The notes beneath the pieces were generated by a model. The model saw nothing but the letters and a program-made list of their open reading frames with translations. It made no database searches and was not told the origin of the DNA. 64,000 nt of DNA from Spartobacteria bacterium (GTDB taxonomy: Bacteria; Verrucomicrobiota; Verrucomicrobiia; Chthoniobacterales; Chthoniobacteraceae). The stretch is from the NCBI GenBank assembly GCA_021324825.1, contig JAJPII010000033.1, positions 62,001 to 126,000 of the forward strand, given 5' to 3'. A program made the translations under genes and the position numbers. Shown in pieces: positions 7,642 to 18,555 of this stretch (positions are counted from its first letter, which is position 1; every line of letters starts with the position of its first letter).

Positions 7642-9822
7642 GTGAAATTCGTCTGTTCGCACTGTGAGCAAAATCTGGAAGCCGATGAAGCATGGGCCGG
7701 GCACGCGGTCGATTGCCCGACCTGCGGACAGAACCTGGTTGTTCCGCATCCGGACGAGAGTTTGGAGTTTCAAGCCGGCGGCGAAAAAGTGGACGAGCCA
7801 ACTGCAGAAGAGCCCGCGCCGCATGCAGTTCCTCCCCAACCAGCGGCGCCCGCCCGCCCGCCGCAATCGGCGCAGGCCCGTTCACCGCGTTCACCCGCCG
7901 CGCCGTCCGTGCGACCGCCGCTTCGGCCCCCCTCCTCCTACATTCCTCCTCCGAAAAAAAGCGGCGGTTCGGGATTCGGAAAGCTCCTGCTGGCGCTGCT
8001 TCTGCTCGTCGTCGGCGGCTTTGGCTACGCCATGTATAGATGGAACGAATCGCCGCAGCAGGTCTGGAAACGCCTCGTGGATTACATCGAGCAGTTCACC
8101 AACCCGGCGCCTGCGCCGACGCCCGCGCCGACTCCCGTCCCGACCCCCCCGCCGACTCCCGCGCCAACGCCGAAAGCGACGCCCACTGCGACTCCAACTC
8201 CCACGCCGACACCCCCGCCCGATCCGCTGGCTTGGATTTTGCAGCACAAGGATTATTGGCCGACAGAAGTTATTCTCTTGAAAGTGGTGGAATTTCCGGC
8301 CGTGCTCGAGGGCAAGGTTGTTGGCTCGGTCAAGACGCCGGCTGGAACAGCGGCGAAAGTGGTCACGATCGAACCCGCCGATGTCGCGGTGGCTTACAAC
8401 GGCGGCGAAGCGCGCGTGCCCTATGCGGAAACCGATCTGCGGCAACGCGCCGCCGCGGCGATGAGCAAAGCCGAAGCGGATGCCGCGGCGGTGGCGGCGA
8501 GGGCGCAAGCGGAAGCCAAGGCTGCGGCCCTTGCGACGCCGATGCCAGCGGGCGGCTCTGAAGAAGCGCCGGGCGATCTCACGGCGGACCTGCAAACTTC
8601 CAAAACGGGTTCTTTCGTCCACCCCGGTCTGCTGCACAACGAAGAAGACTTCACGCGGATGAGAACTCATAAAGGCCGGGAGCCTTGGCAGGCCGGTTGG
8701 GAAAGACTGACGAAAAACTGGCACGCCCAGCTCGGTTACAAGCCCCGTCCAGTGGGAAACGTGGTGAGAGGGAGAGACAGGGCGCATACGGCGCCGGAAA
8801 ACTATAGGCTCTTGTTTAACGACATCGCGGCGGCCTATGCCTGCGCGGTGAGGTGGCGCGTCTCCGGAGAACAGGCTTACGCGGAGAAATCGATCCAGAT
8901 TTTAAACGCCTGGTCTTCGACCTTGAAGCAGATCAGCGGTTCGACGGATGTGTACCTCTCCGCCGGCATTTACGGTTATGAATTTGCCAATGCCGCCGAA
9001 ATCATGCGCACCTACAAAGGCTGGCAGCCCGACGATTTTGCGCGTTTTAAGAAAATGATGCTCGAGGTATTTTACCCGCTCAACAAGGATTTCCTGATAC
9101 GCCACAACAACACCAAGTTCAATCACTACTGGGCCAACTGGGATCTGTGCAACATCGCTTCGACCATCGCCATCGGAGTCCTTTGCGATAAACGCAGCAT
9201 CTATGAGGAAGGGATTCAATATGCCAAACACGGGCAGGGCATGGGCTCGATCAAAAACGCGATTTACTACGTCCACCCCGGCGGGCTCGGGCAATGGCAG
9301 GAGTCGGGACGCGACCAGGGACATACCACGATGGGCATCGGCATCCTGGGCGCGATTTGCGAGATGGCCTGGAAGCAGGGAGACGACTTGTATGGCTATG
9401 ACAACAACCGCTTCCTAAAAGGCTGCGAATACGTCGCGAAATATAACCTGGGCGAAGACGTTCCCTTCAAGACTTTTTCCAGCGACAAATGGACCCAAAC
9501 CACGATCAGCACCAATTCGAGAGGCAACCTGCGGCCCGTATGGGAACTGGTTTACAACCATTACGTGAAGCTCAAGGGATTGGCCGCCCCCTACACGACG
9601 AAGATGGCGAAGAAGGTGCGGCCCGAGGGCGGCGGGGGGGATTATGGCCCCAACAGCGGCGGCTTTGACCAGCTCGGCTACGGAACGCTGACGGCCACGC
9701 TGGACAAATCCGGCGCTCAACCGGCGGAGGACGAGTCGTTTTGGAAAGACGCAAAACCCGGCGCCAGTCTCAGTCCCACTCCCGGTCCTGAGGCAACACC
9801 CTCCGGTGAGCCAAATGAATGA
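7642..9822 (+). CDS. Zinc-ribbon, membrane-anchored alginate-lyase-family protein
   Basis: 726 residues, GTG start. Layout: N-terminal zinc ribbon (Cys5, Cys8, Cys25, Cys28); Pro/Ala-rich stretch; one membrane segment near 114-135 (KLLLALLLLVVGGFGYAMYR); a Pro/Thr repeat near 156-194 (PTPAP type); a small beta-rich region; an Ala-rich helix; then an (alpha/alpha)-barrel region from about residue 335 resembling the alginate lyase family (Pfam Alginate_lyase), with NTKFNHYWANWDLCN and QESGRDQGHTTMGIG carrying the Asn/His/Tyr/Arg residues typical of such lyases. Topology suggests the ribbon is cytoplasmic and the lyase outside. Substrate is unproven; an acidic polysaccharide is the family expectation. 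It stands alone, flanked by oppositely oriented genes. Confidence 0.75.
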   Translation: MKFVCSHCEQNLEADEAWAGHAVDCPTCGQNLVVPHPDESLEFQAGGEKVDEPTAEEPAPHAVPPQPAAPARPPQSAQARSPRSPAAPSVRPPLRPPSSYIPPPKKSGGSGFGKLLLALLLLVVGGFGYAMYRWNESPQQVWKRLVDYIEQFTNPAPAPTPAPTPVPTPPPTPAPTPKATPTATPTPTPTPPPDPLAWILQHKDYWPTEVILLKVVEFPAVLEGKVVGSVKTPAGTAAKVVTIEPADVAVAYNGGEARVPYAETDLRQRAAAAMSKAEADAAAVAARAQAEAKAAALATPMPAGGSEEAPGDLTADLQTSKTGSFVHPGLLHNEEDFTRMRTHKGREPWQAGWERLTKNWHAQLGYKPRPVGNVVRGRDRAHTAPENYRLLFNDIAAAYACAVRWRVSGEQAYAEKSIQILNAWSSTLKQISGSTDVYLSAGIYGYEFANAAEIMRTYKGWQPDDFARFKKMMLEVFYPLNKDFLIRHNNTKFNHYWANWDLCNIASTIAIGVLCDKRSIYEEGIQYAKHGQGMGSIKNAIYYVHPGGLGQWQESGRDQGHTTMGIGILGAICEMAWKQGDDLYGYDNNRFLKGCEYVAKYNLGEDVPFKTFSSDKWTQTTISTNSRGNLRPVWELVYNHYVKLKGLAAPYTTKMAKKVRPEGGGGDYGPNSGGFDQLGYGTLTATLDKSGAQPAEDESFWKDAKPGASLSPTPGPEATPSGEPNE

Positions 9823-9875
9823 CCGTCCACCTTTAACGGCGGTCCGGCGCATCAATTTCTTCCCGCGTCAAGACC

Positions 9876-10112
9876 TCACGGTTTCTTAGCCTTGCCGCCC
9901 TTGCGTCCGCCCTTCCTGGCGGGCGCTTTGTTGGCCGCTTTTCCGCGCCCGGAGCCGGATTTCTTGCCGCCGCCGGTTGTTTTGTTGACCGTCGCCCACG
10001 CCCGCCGCTCCGCTTCGCCCTTCGAGATTCCGCGCTTCTCGTAACCTTCCTCGATATGCTCGGCCTGCCGCTTTTGCTTCGACGTGTATTTTGATTTGGC
10101 GCCTTGGGGCAT
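9876..10112 (-). CDS. Small basic protein of the 'plasmid stabilization' type
   Basis: 78 residues, very Lys/Arg/Gly-rich. The N-terminal half (KYTSKQKRQAEHIEEGYEKR, then GISKGEAERRAWATVNK) matches a widespread family of small bacterial proteins often labelled plasmid stabilization protein; the tail is a Gly/Lys/Ala-rich basic extension like a histone H1 tail. Family function is not established; nucleic-acid binding through the tail is an inference from charge. It is a single gene between the convergent lyase-like gene and a dispersed repeat. No plasmid or partition genes are nearby, so the family label should not be read as function. Confidence 0.75.
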   Translation of the reverse strand: MPQGAKSKYTSKQKRQAEHIEEGYEKRGISKGEAERRAWATVNKTTGGGKKSGSGRGKAANKAPARKGGRKGGKAKKP

Positions 10113-10163
10113 ATCCTTATTTCGCCGGGCGTCCCGCCGCCGCGCGTATGGCTAGACTGGATT

Positions 10164-10263
10164 AGAGCGTGTCATGCCCCCTTTTGCCCGCCCTTGGGTT
10201 GTAGAGGCGGCTGTGTCAGCCGCCTCTACAACGACACCGACGCCAAAAATTGCATGACACCTT

Positions 10264-10265
<2 letters not shown>
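10164..10265 (+). repeat. Dispersed palindromic repeat, copy 2 (most complete)
   Basis: Outer inverted ends GTGTCATGC (10169-10177) and GCATGACAC (10252-10260) enclose a perfect 16-base-arm hairpin, GTTGTAGAGGCGGCTG / CAGCCGCCTCTACAAC with a three-base loop (10198-10232). The right end runs into the stop codon of the kinase gene (TAA at 10264-10266). Palindromic ends with no coding capacity fit a REP- or MITE-like element. Confidence 0.85.
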
Positions 10266-12060
<1,795 letters not shown>

Positions 12061-12082
12061 TTTAAGAGACTAGGCAAAAGAA

Positions 12083-12124
12083 GGACGGCCACACCATCCC
12101 GGATGTGGCCGTCCCCTTTTTTTT
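12083..12124. terminator. Bidirectional rho-independent terminator
   Basis: GGACGGCCACA (12083-12093) pairs with TGTGGCCGTCC (12104-12114) around a ten-base loop. A run of eight T follows on the plus strand (12117-12124) and TTCTTTT follows on the minus strand. It should end the permease transcript coming from 12158. It also sits only 23 bases before the kinase start at 12060, so it could attenuate transcription entering the kinase gene. Confidence 0.8.
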
Positions 12125-12157
12125 CCCAAATCCGGCTGGCGTGCCGGAGTTATTGGA

Positions 12158-14161
12158 TCAGGCTTTCATCGGAGTCGGCACGAACATCGGCTTATCCTTC
12201 TTCTTGCTCGCGGTCATGAAGTAGAGCACGCCGTAGACGCCCCAGGCCGCCGCGACGCCGAGCGCCCAGAGGGGCTCCTTCGGGCTCATGCCGCTGACGA
12301 ACCGCGGCCCGACGATGTAGAACAGCATGCAGGCGAAGTTCGCCACCACTCCGAACACCGGGATGCAGATGTGCTTCAGGATGTTGAAGGAGTGGTGCTC
12401 GACAAACGCCACGACGGTCACGACGCAGGTGATCATGTAGAGCATGAATGTTCCGAAGTTGCTGGTCAGCGTCACGATGAGCAGCGTGTTCGGCAGCGTC
12501 GTGTATTTCTCCGGCGAGAAGATGCCGAACGAATACCAGAAGTTGTGATACTTCGGATCGAGCGGCGCCGGGGCGGAGGCCTGTCCGCCCAGATAAACCG
12601 CGACCGTTGCGATGCCGATGACGGCGGACAATACCGCGAGCGTCCAGATGGCGCGGTGCGGCGCGCCCGTCTTGCCGTGGAGCAAGCCGAAGTGCGAGCC
12701 GACTTCCTCGTCGCGGCCCATGGCGTAGGTCACGCGGGCGCCGGTGTTCATGCAGGAGAGGGTCGTGCCGATGAGCGCCAGGAACACCGTGAGCGCCTGG
12801 ATGAGCATGAACCACCTGCCGGCCGCGTAGCTGCCGAACAGCCAGGAGCCCGTCAGGACCATCATGTCGCCGAGCGGAGCGCCGGAAGCGCCCGCGTTGG
12901 AGAGCGTGTAACCGTTATGCAGCAGGTAGTTCGCGGCGAAGTATTCGAACATGTAGCAAATCGCCCCCTGGATGATGAGGGAGAGAAGCACCGCGCGCCC
13001 GATGTCCTTCTGCGGGTTCTTCGCTTCCTCGCCCATGGCGGTGACCGACTCGAATCCGACGAGGATCAGAATCGCCACGCAGGCCTGGATGAAGATGTAG
13101 CTGAAGCTGTGCGGCGCAATGACCGACCCCGCCGTGCTGTGGAAGTTAAACGTCGTGGGATCCTGCGGCGTGCCGGCGCCGGTTACGGCTTCCTCCGGCT
13201 TGTAGCTGACCGTGAAGGGCACGGGGATGGCCTTGCCGTCCTTGTCCAGCACGAGCTTGCCCTTCGCGTCCGTTTGAAGGACCGGGTAGGGATCGCCCTC
13301 GGAAAAGCTGGCGGGCAGCGGGGTGTCCTTGCTGGCAAGGTCATCCTTCGTCACCGCCCTGTCCTGCTGCTTGATGGCGGGCTTGTCGGTCTTGTCAACC
13401 GTGGGATTGCCCTTCGCATCCAGCCACTTGGGCGAATTGTCAGCCCATACGTCCTGAACCTTCGCGCCCTTGTCATCCACCACGTCGGTCGAAGCGACCT
13501 GGTAGGTGATGGCCGTGCCGTTGGAGAGATGCCAGCCGACCGAATCCTGCTTGTGCGCGACGCGGTAGCTGATCGCGATGACGCCGAAGACGACGAGCGC
13601 GCTGATCTGGATGACGTTGACGGCGATGTTGACGCCCGTGGAACCGCTGACGCCGCGGGAGGCGATGTACGCCACGCCGAAGGAGAAGGCCACGCAGAAG
13701 AGGATCATGAAGAGCGGGCTGTTGTACGAACCGGAAAAGGTGTCCGGCCAGAACTGATTCAACAAGTAGCCGCTGAGAATGGCGGTGACGCCGACCATGC
13801 ACCCGGGGTACACCCAGTAATACAGGTGGCTGGCCCACCCGGTGAAGAATTTCACGATGCGGGCAAACTTGTAAGCCTTGGTTTTCGAAAGGAACGCCTG
13901 CTCGGCATAGAGGTAGGAGGAGCCTGCTCCGGGATAAATCTTGGACAACTGCGCATAGCTGTACGCGGTTGCAAGACAGAGCAGGAGCGCTCCCAAAATG
14001 CCGAACCACATGGCCATTCCGGCCATTGGCGCGCCATAGAGAGATTGTTCCTGGTAGGTTAGCCACAAAAAGGCGCCGGGGGCGATCAATGCCATGGCAT
14101 TCATCGTGAGGCCCGTGAGGCCCAATGTGCCCTTTGTAGGGGCGGGTTCGTTACTCGACAT
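12158..14161 (-). CDS. APC-superfamily permease with a large polar insert
   Basis: 667 residues, about 150 longer than usual. Membrane helices fit the APC fold: early GAFLWL segment, YPGAGSSYLYAEQAF, and the conserved GFESVTAMGEEAKNPQKDI that marks TM6. Between TM5 (ends near residue 205) and TM6 (starts near 350) lies a hydrophilic stretch of about 140 residues full of Asp/Lys/Gly turns (DDKGAKV, DAKGNPTV, DAKGKLVLDKDGKAIP), predicted on the periplasmic side. Likely substrate is an amino acid or amine, but nothing fixes it. Monocistronic: a strong terminator follows, and 242 bases without a recognised gene lie upstream. Confidence 0.85.
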   Translation of the reverse strand: MSSNEPAPTKGTLGLTGLTMNAMALIAPGAFLWLTYQEQSLYGAPMAGMAMWFGILGALLLCLATAYSYAQLSKIYPGAGSSYLYAEQAFLSKTKAYKFARIVKFFTGWASHLYYWVYPGCMVGVTAILSGYLLNQFWPDTFSGSYNSPLFMILFCVAFSFGVAYIASRGVSGSTGVNIAVNVIQISALVVFGVIAISYRVAHKQDSVGWHLSNGTAITYQVASTDVVDDKGAKVQDVWADNSPKWLDAKGNPTVDKTDKPAIKQQDRAVTKDDLASKDTPLPASFSEGDPYPVLQTDAKGKLVLDKDGKAIPVPFTVSYKPEEAVTGAGTPQDPTTFNFHSTAGSVIAPHSFSYIFIQACVAILILVGFESVTAMGEEAKNPQKDIGRAVLLSLIIQGAICYMFEYFAANYLLHNGYTLSNAGASGAPLGDMMVLTGSWLFGSYAAGRWFMLIQALTVFLALIGTTLSCMNTGARVTYAMGRDEEVGSHFGLLHGKTGAPHRAIWTLAVLSAVIGIATVAVYLGGQASAPAPLDPKYHNFWYSFGIFSPEKYTTLPNTLLIVTLTSNFGTFMLYMITCVVTVVAFVEHHSFNILKHICIPVFGVVANFACMLFYIVGPRFVSGMSPKEPLWALGVAAAWGVYGVLYFMTASKKKDKPMFVPTPMKA

Positions 14162-14366
14162 GGGTTATTTCCTGGTTTTACTGACGGTTGTTTTTTATTG
14201 GCCGGCGACACTTCCTGTGCGCAAGCGAACTGCGAGCCACGCCTTAGCAATTTCGGCGCCAAACCATTTTTTAAGAGAGTCGCCCTAGGAAGATACGTCT
14301 TCGGAGTAGGGAACCCTTGGACAAAAATGGGCATTTGTAAGGAGAGTGGCTTTTTTTAGCCGTTCA

Positions 14367-14398
14367 TTGACACCGGGCACGCCAAACGCTTTTATTCT
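14367..14398 (+). promoter_or_regulatory. Candidate promoter, -10 abutting the start codon
   Basis: A consensus -35 TTGACA at 14367-14372 is followed by weak AT-rich -10 candidates (TTATTC at 14392-14397, spacer 19, or TATTCT at 14393-14398). Either places the transcription start at about 14403-14406, on the ATG at 14404. No Shine-Dalgarno is visible. Confidence 0.4.
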
Positions 14399-14403
14399 GC
14401 CAG

Positions 14404-14925
14404 ATGAGACGTGTCTCAGTTTTCGTGGCGGCGGTGGCAGCGGGGGTAATGGCGACCGTTTCCGCCCTGGCAACGCCCCCCGTCCGGCGTCTCGAAAAGG
14501 CGGACGTCCTTCCGCTGGCGCTCGACGACCATTTTCAGTTCCGCAAGACGAAGCTCTTCCTGAACGATCCCACGACCTGGACGCCAACGCTCGACCAGAC
14601 GATCAACTTCGAGCGTCAGCGCGCCAGCTACGGCGCCATCACCTACATGGACAGGGCGCAGCGCTTCGGCAACTACTTTACCTTCTTCTGGAGGGCCACG
14701 AAGCGGGCGGACTTAACCTTGCGTCTGGAGTACCAACAGGCCAAGCTGGGGCCTTACGTCATGGCGAAGGAAATCGATTATCCACGGTTCAAAGGGTCGC
14801 GGCAGAGCGATTTCGCCGTCATTGGCGACGATTATCGACAGGAAGGCCCCGTGACGGCGTGGCGCGTGCTTCTCATAGAAAACGGAAAGGTCGTCGCTCT
14901 CTCGCAATCGTATCTCTGGGATTGA
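14404..14925 (+). CDS. Exported protein of unknown function
   Basis: 173 residues. A clear signal peptide (RRVSVFVAAVAAGVMATVSALA, cleavage probably after ALA near residue 23) precedes a 150-residue mature part rich in aromatic and charged residues and predicted mostly beta (GNYFTFFWRATKRADLTLRL, AWRVLLIENGKVVALSQSYL). It has no cysteine pair, lipobox or catalytic signature that I recognise. It precedes the STAS/SpoIIE/grpE run by 39 bases and could be its first gene or a separate unit. Function is not assigned; a small periplasmic or outer-membrane-associated protein is the most that can be said. Confidence 0.7.
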   Translation: MRRVSVFVAAVAAGVMATVSALATPPVRRLEKADVLPLALDDHFQFRKTKLFLNDPTTWTPTLDQTINFERQRASYGAITYMDRAQRFGNYFTFFWRATKRADLTLRLEYQQAKLGPYVMAKEIDYPRFKGSRQSDFAVIGDDYRQEGPVTAWRVLLIENGKVVALSQSYLWD

Positions 14926-14964
14926 ACTTTGTCCGGCGGCTGGTATCCTTAGTGTCCTGAGCAG

Positions 14965-15471
14965 GTGAATACACAATCCTCCATCCTGGTTGGCTGCGCC
15001 AACCGGTTCGTCTGGATTCGGGTCGAAGGGAAGGGCTCCTTCCTGAACAGCGCGGGCGTCAAGGAGTTCGCCAAGGAGATGGTCAATCGCGGCCATCGAG
15101 AATTCGTCGTCGATCTGCGGAACTGTCCGGCCATGGATTCCACCTTCATGGGCACCATGGCAGGCATCGCCCTGCGGCTGCGGGAACTGGGCCAGGGGCA
15201 TCTGCATGTCGTAAACCTGAACGAACGCAACAGCGACCTGCTGTGTAACCTGGGCCTCGACCAGCTCTTCTCCCTGGATGCCGCGCCGGTCGCGAACAAC
15301 TCCATCCCCCTCGAACAAAACACTCTCGGCCCCGCGCCGGCCGACCGCCAGGCCCAAACCAGGACCATGCTCGAAGCCCACGAGGCCCTCGTGGACGCCG
15401 ACTCGGCCAACCTCACCAAATTCAAGGATGTGCTCGATTACCTCAAACAGGACCTGCACCATTCGGAGTAG
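14965..15471 (+). CDS. STAS-domain protein (anti-sigma-factor antagonist type)
   Basis: 168 residues, GTG start. Residues 1-105 follow the STAS fold: strand VWIRVEGKGSF, helix SAGVKEFAKEMV, strand EFVVDLRNC, then AMDSTFMG, where Ser59/Thr60 sit at the position phosphorylated in SpoIIAA/RsbV proteins. The C-terminal 60 residues are a polar helical extension not typical of RsbV. It is six bases upstream of a GAF/SpoIIE phosphatase gene, the usual enzyme that reactivates such antagonists. No RsbW-type kinase is in the window, so the controlled target (sigma factor or other partner) is unknown. Confidence 0.8.
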   Translation: MNTQSSILVGCANRFVWIRVEGKGSFLNSAGVKEFAKEMVNRGHREFVVDLRNCPAMDSTFMGTMAGIALRLRELGQGHLHVVNLNERNSDLLCNLGLDQLFSLDAAPVANNSIPLEQNTLGPAPADRQAQTRTMLEAHEALVDADSANLTKFKDVLDYLKQDLHHSE

Positions 15472-15477
15472 GGGCCG

Positions 15478-16902
15478 ATGGCGGCTGACATTCTCTTTGG
15501 AGTCGTAATCCTTCTCTCGATTTGCCTTTGGCTCGTCCACCGGTCGCAGCGGCGGCAGATCGCGCACCTGAAGCGCGCGGCGGAAAAGATACAACTCGAG
15601 GAGAGCCGCGTATTCGACTTCCTGCACGGCCTGGGAGAAGCGCTCTCCGGCGACGCCAGCCCCGGCGAGCTCCATCGCATCATCGTCGAGAACTCCATCC
15701 GCATTCTCGACGCCCACGGCGGAGCGCTCTACCTGGCGCAACGCGATTCCCCGGCCCTGTACCCCGCCTTCGTTTCGAAAGGCTGCCCGCCGCTGCTGGA
15801 AGCGCCTTCGAACCTCCTCCAGCCGAAGGAGGCCGCCGCCCTCCAGAGCTATCTGCGCCTGCACGCCATCGCGCCGGGCGAAGGAGTGCTCGGAAGCGTC
15901 TGGCACGACAAGGAGGCGCTGCTCCTCTGCGGCCAGGACGCCCGCCTCGCCGCCTTGCGGGACGGTTCCGTCAAAACCTTGTCGGCCATGTTCAGCCCCT
16001 TGCTCTATGGCAGCGAGAATCTGGGCGTCCTCGCCGTCGCGAACGGCCCGATGAGTTCCAGCTTCTCCAAGAGCGACTTCGCCGTCTTCAAAGCCATCAC
16101 CGAGCAATCGTCCTTCGCCCTCTACAACGCTTTCGTCTACTCCGAGGCGAGCGAGAAGAAGCGCATGGACGCCGATCTCCAGGTCGCGCAGGAAATCCAG
16201 CGCATCCTCCTCCCGAGTTCCGCCCCGGAATCGCGCAGCTTCCAGATCAGCGGCGTCAACATTCCCGCCCGGCAGGTCAGCGGCGATTACTTCGATTACA
16301 TCCGCGTCGATCCGGGCCGTGTCGGAGTGGCGATAGCCGACGTGTCGGGCAAAGGCGTCCCCGCCTCGCTCATCATGGCCATGTGCCGCAGCGTCCTGCG
16401 CAGCGAAGCGGCCGGCAACCACTCCGCGGGCGACGTCCTCCACCGGGTCAACCGCCAGATTTATCCGGATATAAAGGAGGACATGTTCATCAGCATGGCC
16501 TACGTCATCCTCGATGACAACGAGAGCGAGGTGATCCTCTGCCGCGCCGGGCACGACGCGCCGTTCCTTTATTCGGCGAAGGAGCACACCGTTTCGCGGC
16601 TCAACCCGCCGGGCATGGCGCTGGGAATTGACAGCGGGGATGTTTTCGATAGGGTGACACGCGATTTTTCCGTAAAGCTGGAGCCCAATGATTGCCTGAT
16701 CCTTTATACCGACGGCGTCACCGAAGCCCTGGATCGAAAAGGACATGAATTCGGGACCAAAAACATGATCGATTCGATCCTGGCCAGCACCGGGGAAGGC
16801 GCGCCGGGGATCGTGAAGCGCGTGACGGACGACCTGAGAAACTTCGTCGGCGCCTATCCCCAAAACGACGACGTGACCTTGATAGCAATCCGCAAAAAAT
16901 GA
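15478..16902 (+). CDS. GAF-domain SpoIIE-type PP2C phosphatase (RsbU-like), membrane-anchored
   Basis: 474 residues. One N-terminal membrane helix (DILFGVVILLSICLWLV), a short coiled stretch, a GAF sensor domain (about 60-210) and a SpoIIE/PPM phosphatase domain (about 225-474) with the metal-site motifs SGDYFDYI, IADVSGKGVPASL, LYTDGVTEA and NDDVTLI all present. Expected activity is dephosphorylation of a STAS-domain antagonist, and the STAS gene directly upstream is the obvious substrate. The GAF domain suggests a small-molecule or redox input. The stop overlaps the grpE start by four bases (ATGA), which ties this signalling enzyme to chaperone expression. Confidence 0.88.
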   Translation: MAADILFGVVILLSICLWLVHRSQRRQIAHLKRAAEKIQLEESRVFDFLHGLGEALSGDASPGELHRIIVENSIRILDAHGGALYLAQRDSPALYPAFVSKGCPPLLEAPSNLLQPKEAAALQSYLRLHAIAPGEGVLGSVWHDKEALLLCGQDARLAALRDGSVKTLSAMFSPLLYGSENLGVLAVANGPMSSSFSKSDFAVFKAITEQSSFALYNAFVYSEASEKKRMDADLQVAQEIQRILLPSSAPESRSFQISGVNIPARQVSGDYFDYIRVDPGRVGVAIADVSGKGVPASLIMAMCRSVLRSEAAGNHSAGDVLHRVNRQIYPDIKEDMFISMAYVILDDNESEVILCRAGHDAPFLYSAKEHTVSRLNPPGMALGIDSGDVFDRVTRDFSVKLEPNDCLILYTDGVTEALDRKGHEFGTKNMIDSILASTGEGAPGIVKRVTDDLRNFVGAYPQNDDVTLIAIRKK

Positions 16903-17405
16903 GCACAGAACCCGAAGACGACGCCAAACCCGACGAAGACGGCGATTCCGCCCTTACCCGCCTGCAAGGCGACCTGGATCGCTTCCGCGACCTCGCGTTG
17001 CGCAGCCAGGCCGATTTTGAAAACTTCCGCAAACGCGCCGCGCGGGAAAAGGAGGAAGCCGTCAAATATTCCAACGCCTCCTTTCTCGAACGCCTCATCC
17101 CGATCCTCGACAGCTTCGACCTGGGGCTGAGCACCGCGCGCGCGGACGAGAAATCCCCCCTCTTCGCCGGCCTGCAGATGGTCTCCCGCCAGCTCAACGA
17201 CTTTCTCGGGGAACTGGGCGTCGAAACCATCGACGCCACGGGCAAGCCGTTCGACCCGAATCTGCACGAAGCCATCGCGCAGGAGGAAAGCCCGGACAAG
17301 CCGGAGGGAACGGTGCTGCGCCAGCTGCGCAAGGGGTACAAGCTGAAGGACCGGCTGCTCCGGGCCGCGAACGTCGTCGTCTCCAAGGGCGGCCCGGCGG
17401 ACTGA
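16899..17405 (+). CDS. grpE: Nucleotide exchange factor GrpE
   Basis: 168 residues, usual size. An acidic disordered N-terminus ([13 protein letters not shown]) leads to the long dimerisation helix ([20 protein letters not shown]) and [14 protein letters not shown], the GrpE core signature, then the C-terminal beta wing ([35 protein letters not shown]). It releases ADP from DnaK during client refolding. Start codon overlaps the phosphatase stop; dnaJ follows after four bases. dnaK itself is not in this window. Confidence 0.95.
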   Translation: MSTEPEDDAKPDEDGDSALTRLQGDLDRFRDLALRSQADFENFRKRAAREKEEAVKYSNASFLERLIPILDSFDLGLSTARADEKSPLFAGLQMVSRQLNDFLGELGVETIDATGKPFDPNLHEAIAQEESPDKPEGTVLRQLRKGYKLKDRLLRAANVVVSKGGPAD

Positions 17406-17409
17406 GCCC

Positions 17410-18555
17410 ATGGCCGCGAAACGCGACTACTACGAAGTGCTCGAAGTCACCCGGTCAACCACCACCGAGGAGATAAAACGCTCGTACCGCAAGCTCGCGG
17501 TGAAATATCACCCCGACAAAAATCCCAACGATCCCGGCGCCGAGGAGCGCTTCAAGGAACTGGGCGAGGCGTACGACGTCCTCATGGAACCCGACAAGCG
17601 CGCCGCGTACGACCGCTACGGGCACGCGGCCTTCGCGCAAGGCGGCTCCGCGGGCGCGGGAGGCGGCTTCCACGACCCCTTCGACATCTTTCGCGAAGTC
17701 TTCAGCGGGCAGGGCGGGGGGGGGATATTCGAGCAATTCTTCGGCGGCGGCGCCGGCGCGCGCGCGGACCGCGACGGACGGCAGCGCGGCTCCGACCTGC
17801 GCTACGACATGCAGATCCGCCTCGAGGAAGCCGCGTTCGGCTGCGAGAAGGAGATCGAGGTCTCCAAGCTCGATTCCTGCGGCAAATGCCAGGGTTCCGG
17901 CGCGGAAAGCGGCTCCCGGGCCGCCACCTGCCCCGCGTGCGGCGGGCGCGGCCAGGTCATCAGTTCGCGCGGATTCTTCCAGGTCTCGCAAACCTGCCCG
18001 CGCTGCCGCGGCACCGGCCAGATAATAGAGAAGCCGTGCAAGCAATGCGGCGGCGAAGGCCGCGTGGAAAGCGCCTCGCGCATCAAGCTGAAGATACCCG
18101 CGGGCATACAGGACGGCTCCCGCCTCCGCTCCGAGAGGAACGGGGAGGCGGGCATCCGCGGCGGCCCGCCCGGCGATCTCTACGTCGTCATCCACGTCAA
18201 GGAACACGAAGTCTTCGAGCGCGAGGAAGACACCCTCTTCTGCGAAGTCCCGATCTCCTTCGTAACCGCCGCGCTCGGCGGCGAAGTGCGCGTTCCGACG
18301 CTCGAGGGCAAGGCGACCTTGAAAGTCCCCGCTGGCACGCAGGGCGCCACCGTCTTCAAGCTGAAGGGAAAGGGCGTCCCCGCGCTGAAATCCGGCGCCC
18401 GCGGCGACCTGATGGTGCGCGTCCTCGTCGAAGTCCCCACCAGGCTCAACGGCGACCAGCGCCGCAAGCTGGAGGAATTCGCCGACCTTTGCGGGGAGGA
18501 GAACGCCCCCCTCCACAAAAGCTTCTTCGAAAAGGCCAAGGAATTTTTCCAATAG
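17410..18555 (+). CDS. dnaJ: Chaperone protein DnaJ
   Basis: 381 residues, complete type I DnaJ. J domain with His34-Pro35-Asp36, Gly/Phe-rich linker with runs of Gly, four CxxCxGxG zinc-finger repeats ([32 protein letters not shown]), and two C-terminal beta domains ([33 protein letters not shown]). It delivers unfolded clients to DnaK and stimulates its ATPase. Four bases after grpE; its TAG is immediately followed by the rsmE ATG, so these genes are cotranscribed. Confidence 0.96.
   Translation: MAAKRDYYEVLEVTRSTTTEEIKRSYRKLAVKYHPDKNPNDPGAEERFKELGEAYDVLMEPDKRAAYDRYGHAAFAQGGSAGAGGGFHDPFDIFREVFSGQGGGGIFEQFFGGGAGARADRDGRQRGSDLRYDMQIRLEEAAFGCEKEIEVSKLDSCGKCQGSGAESGSRAATCPACGGRGQVISSRGFFQVSQTCPRCRGTGQIIEKPCKQCGGEGRVESASRIKLKIPAGIQDGSRLRSERNGEAGIRGGPPGDLYVVIHVKEHEVFEREEDTLFCEVPISFVTAALGGEVRVPTLEGKATLKVPAGTQGATVFKLKGKGVPALKSGARGDLMVRVLVEVPTRLNGDQRRKLEEFADLCGEENAPLHKSFFEKAKEFFQ

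Noticed and set aside
14162-14403. Possible riboswitch before the APC permease (c-di-AMP or amino acid type)
   Set aside because: No recognisable aptamer core such as the ydaO-type conserved pairs was found; only a small GGCTAAAAAAAGCC hairpin is visible.
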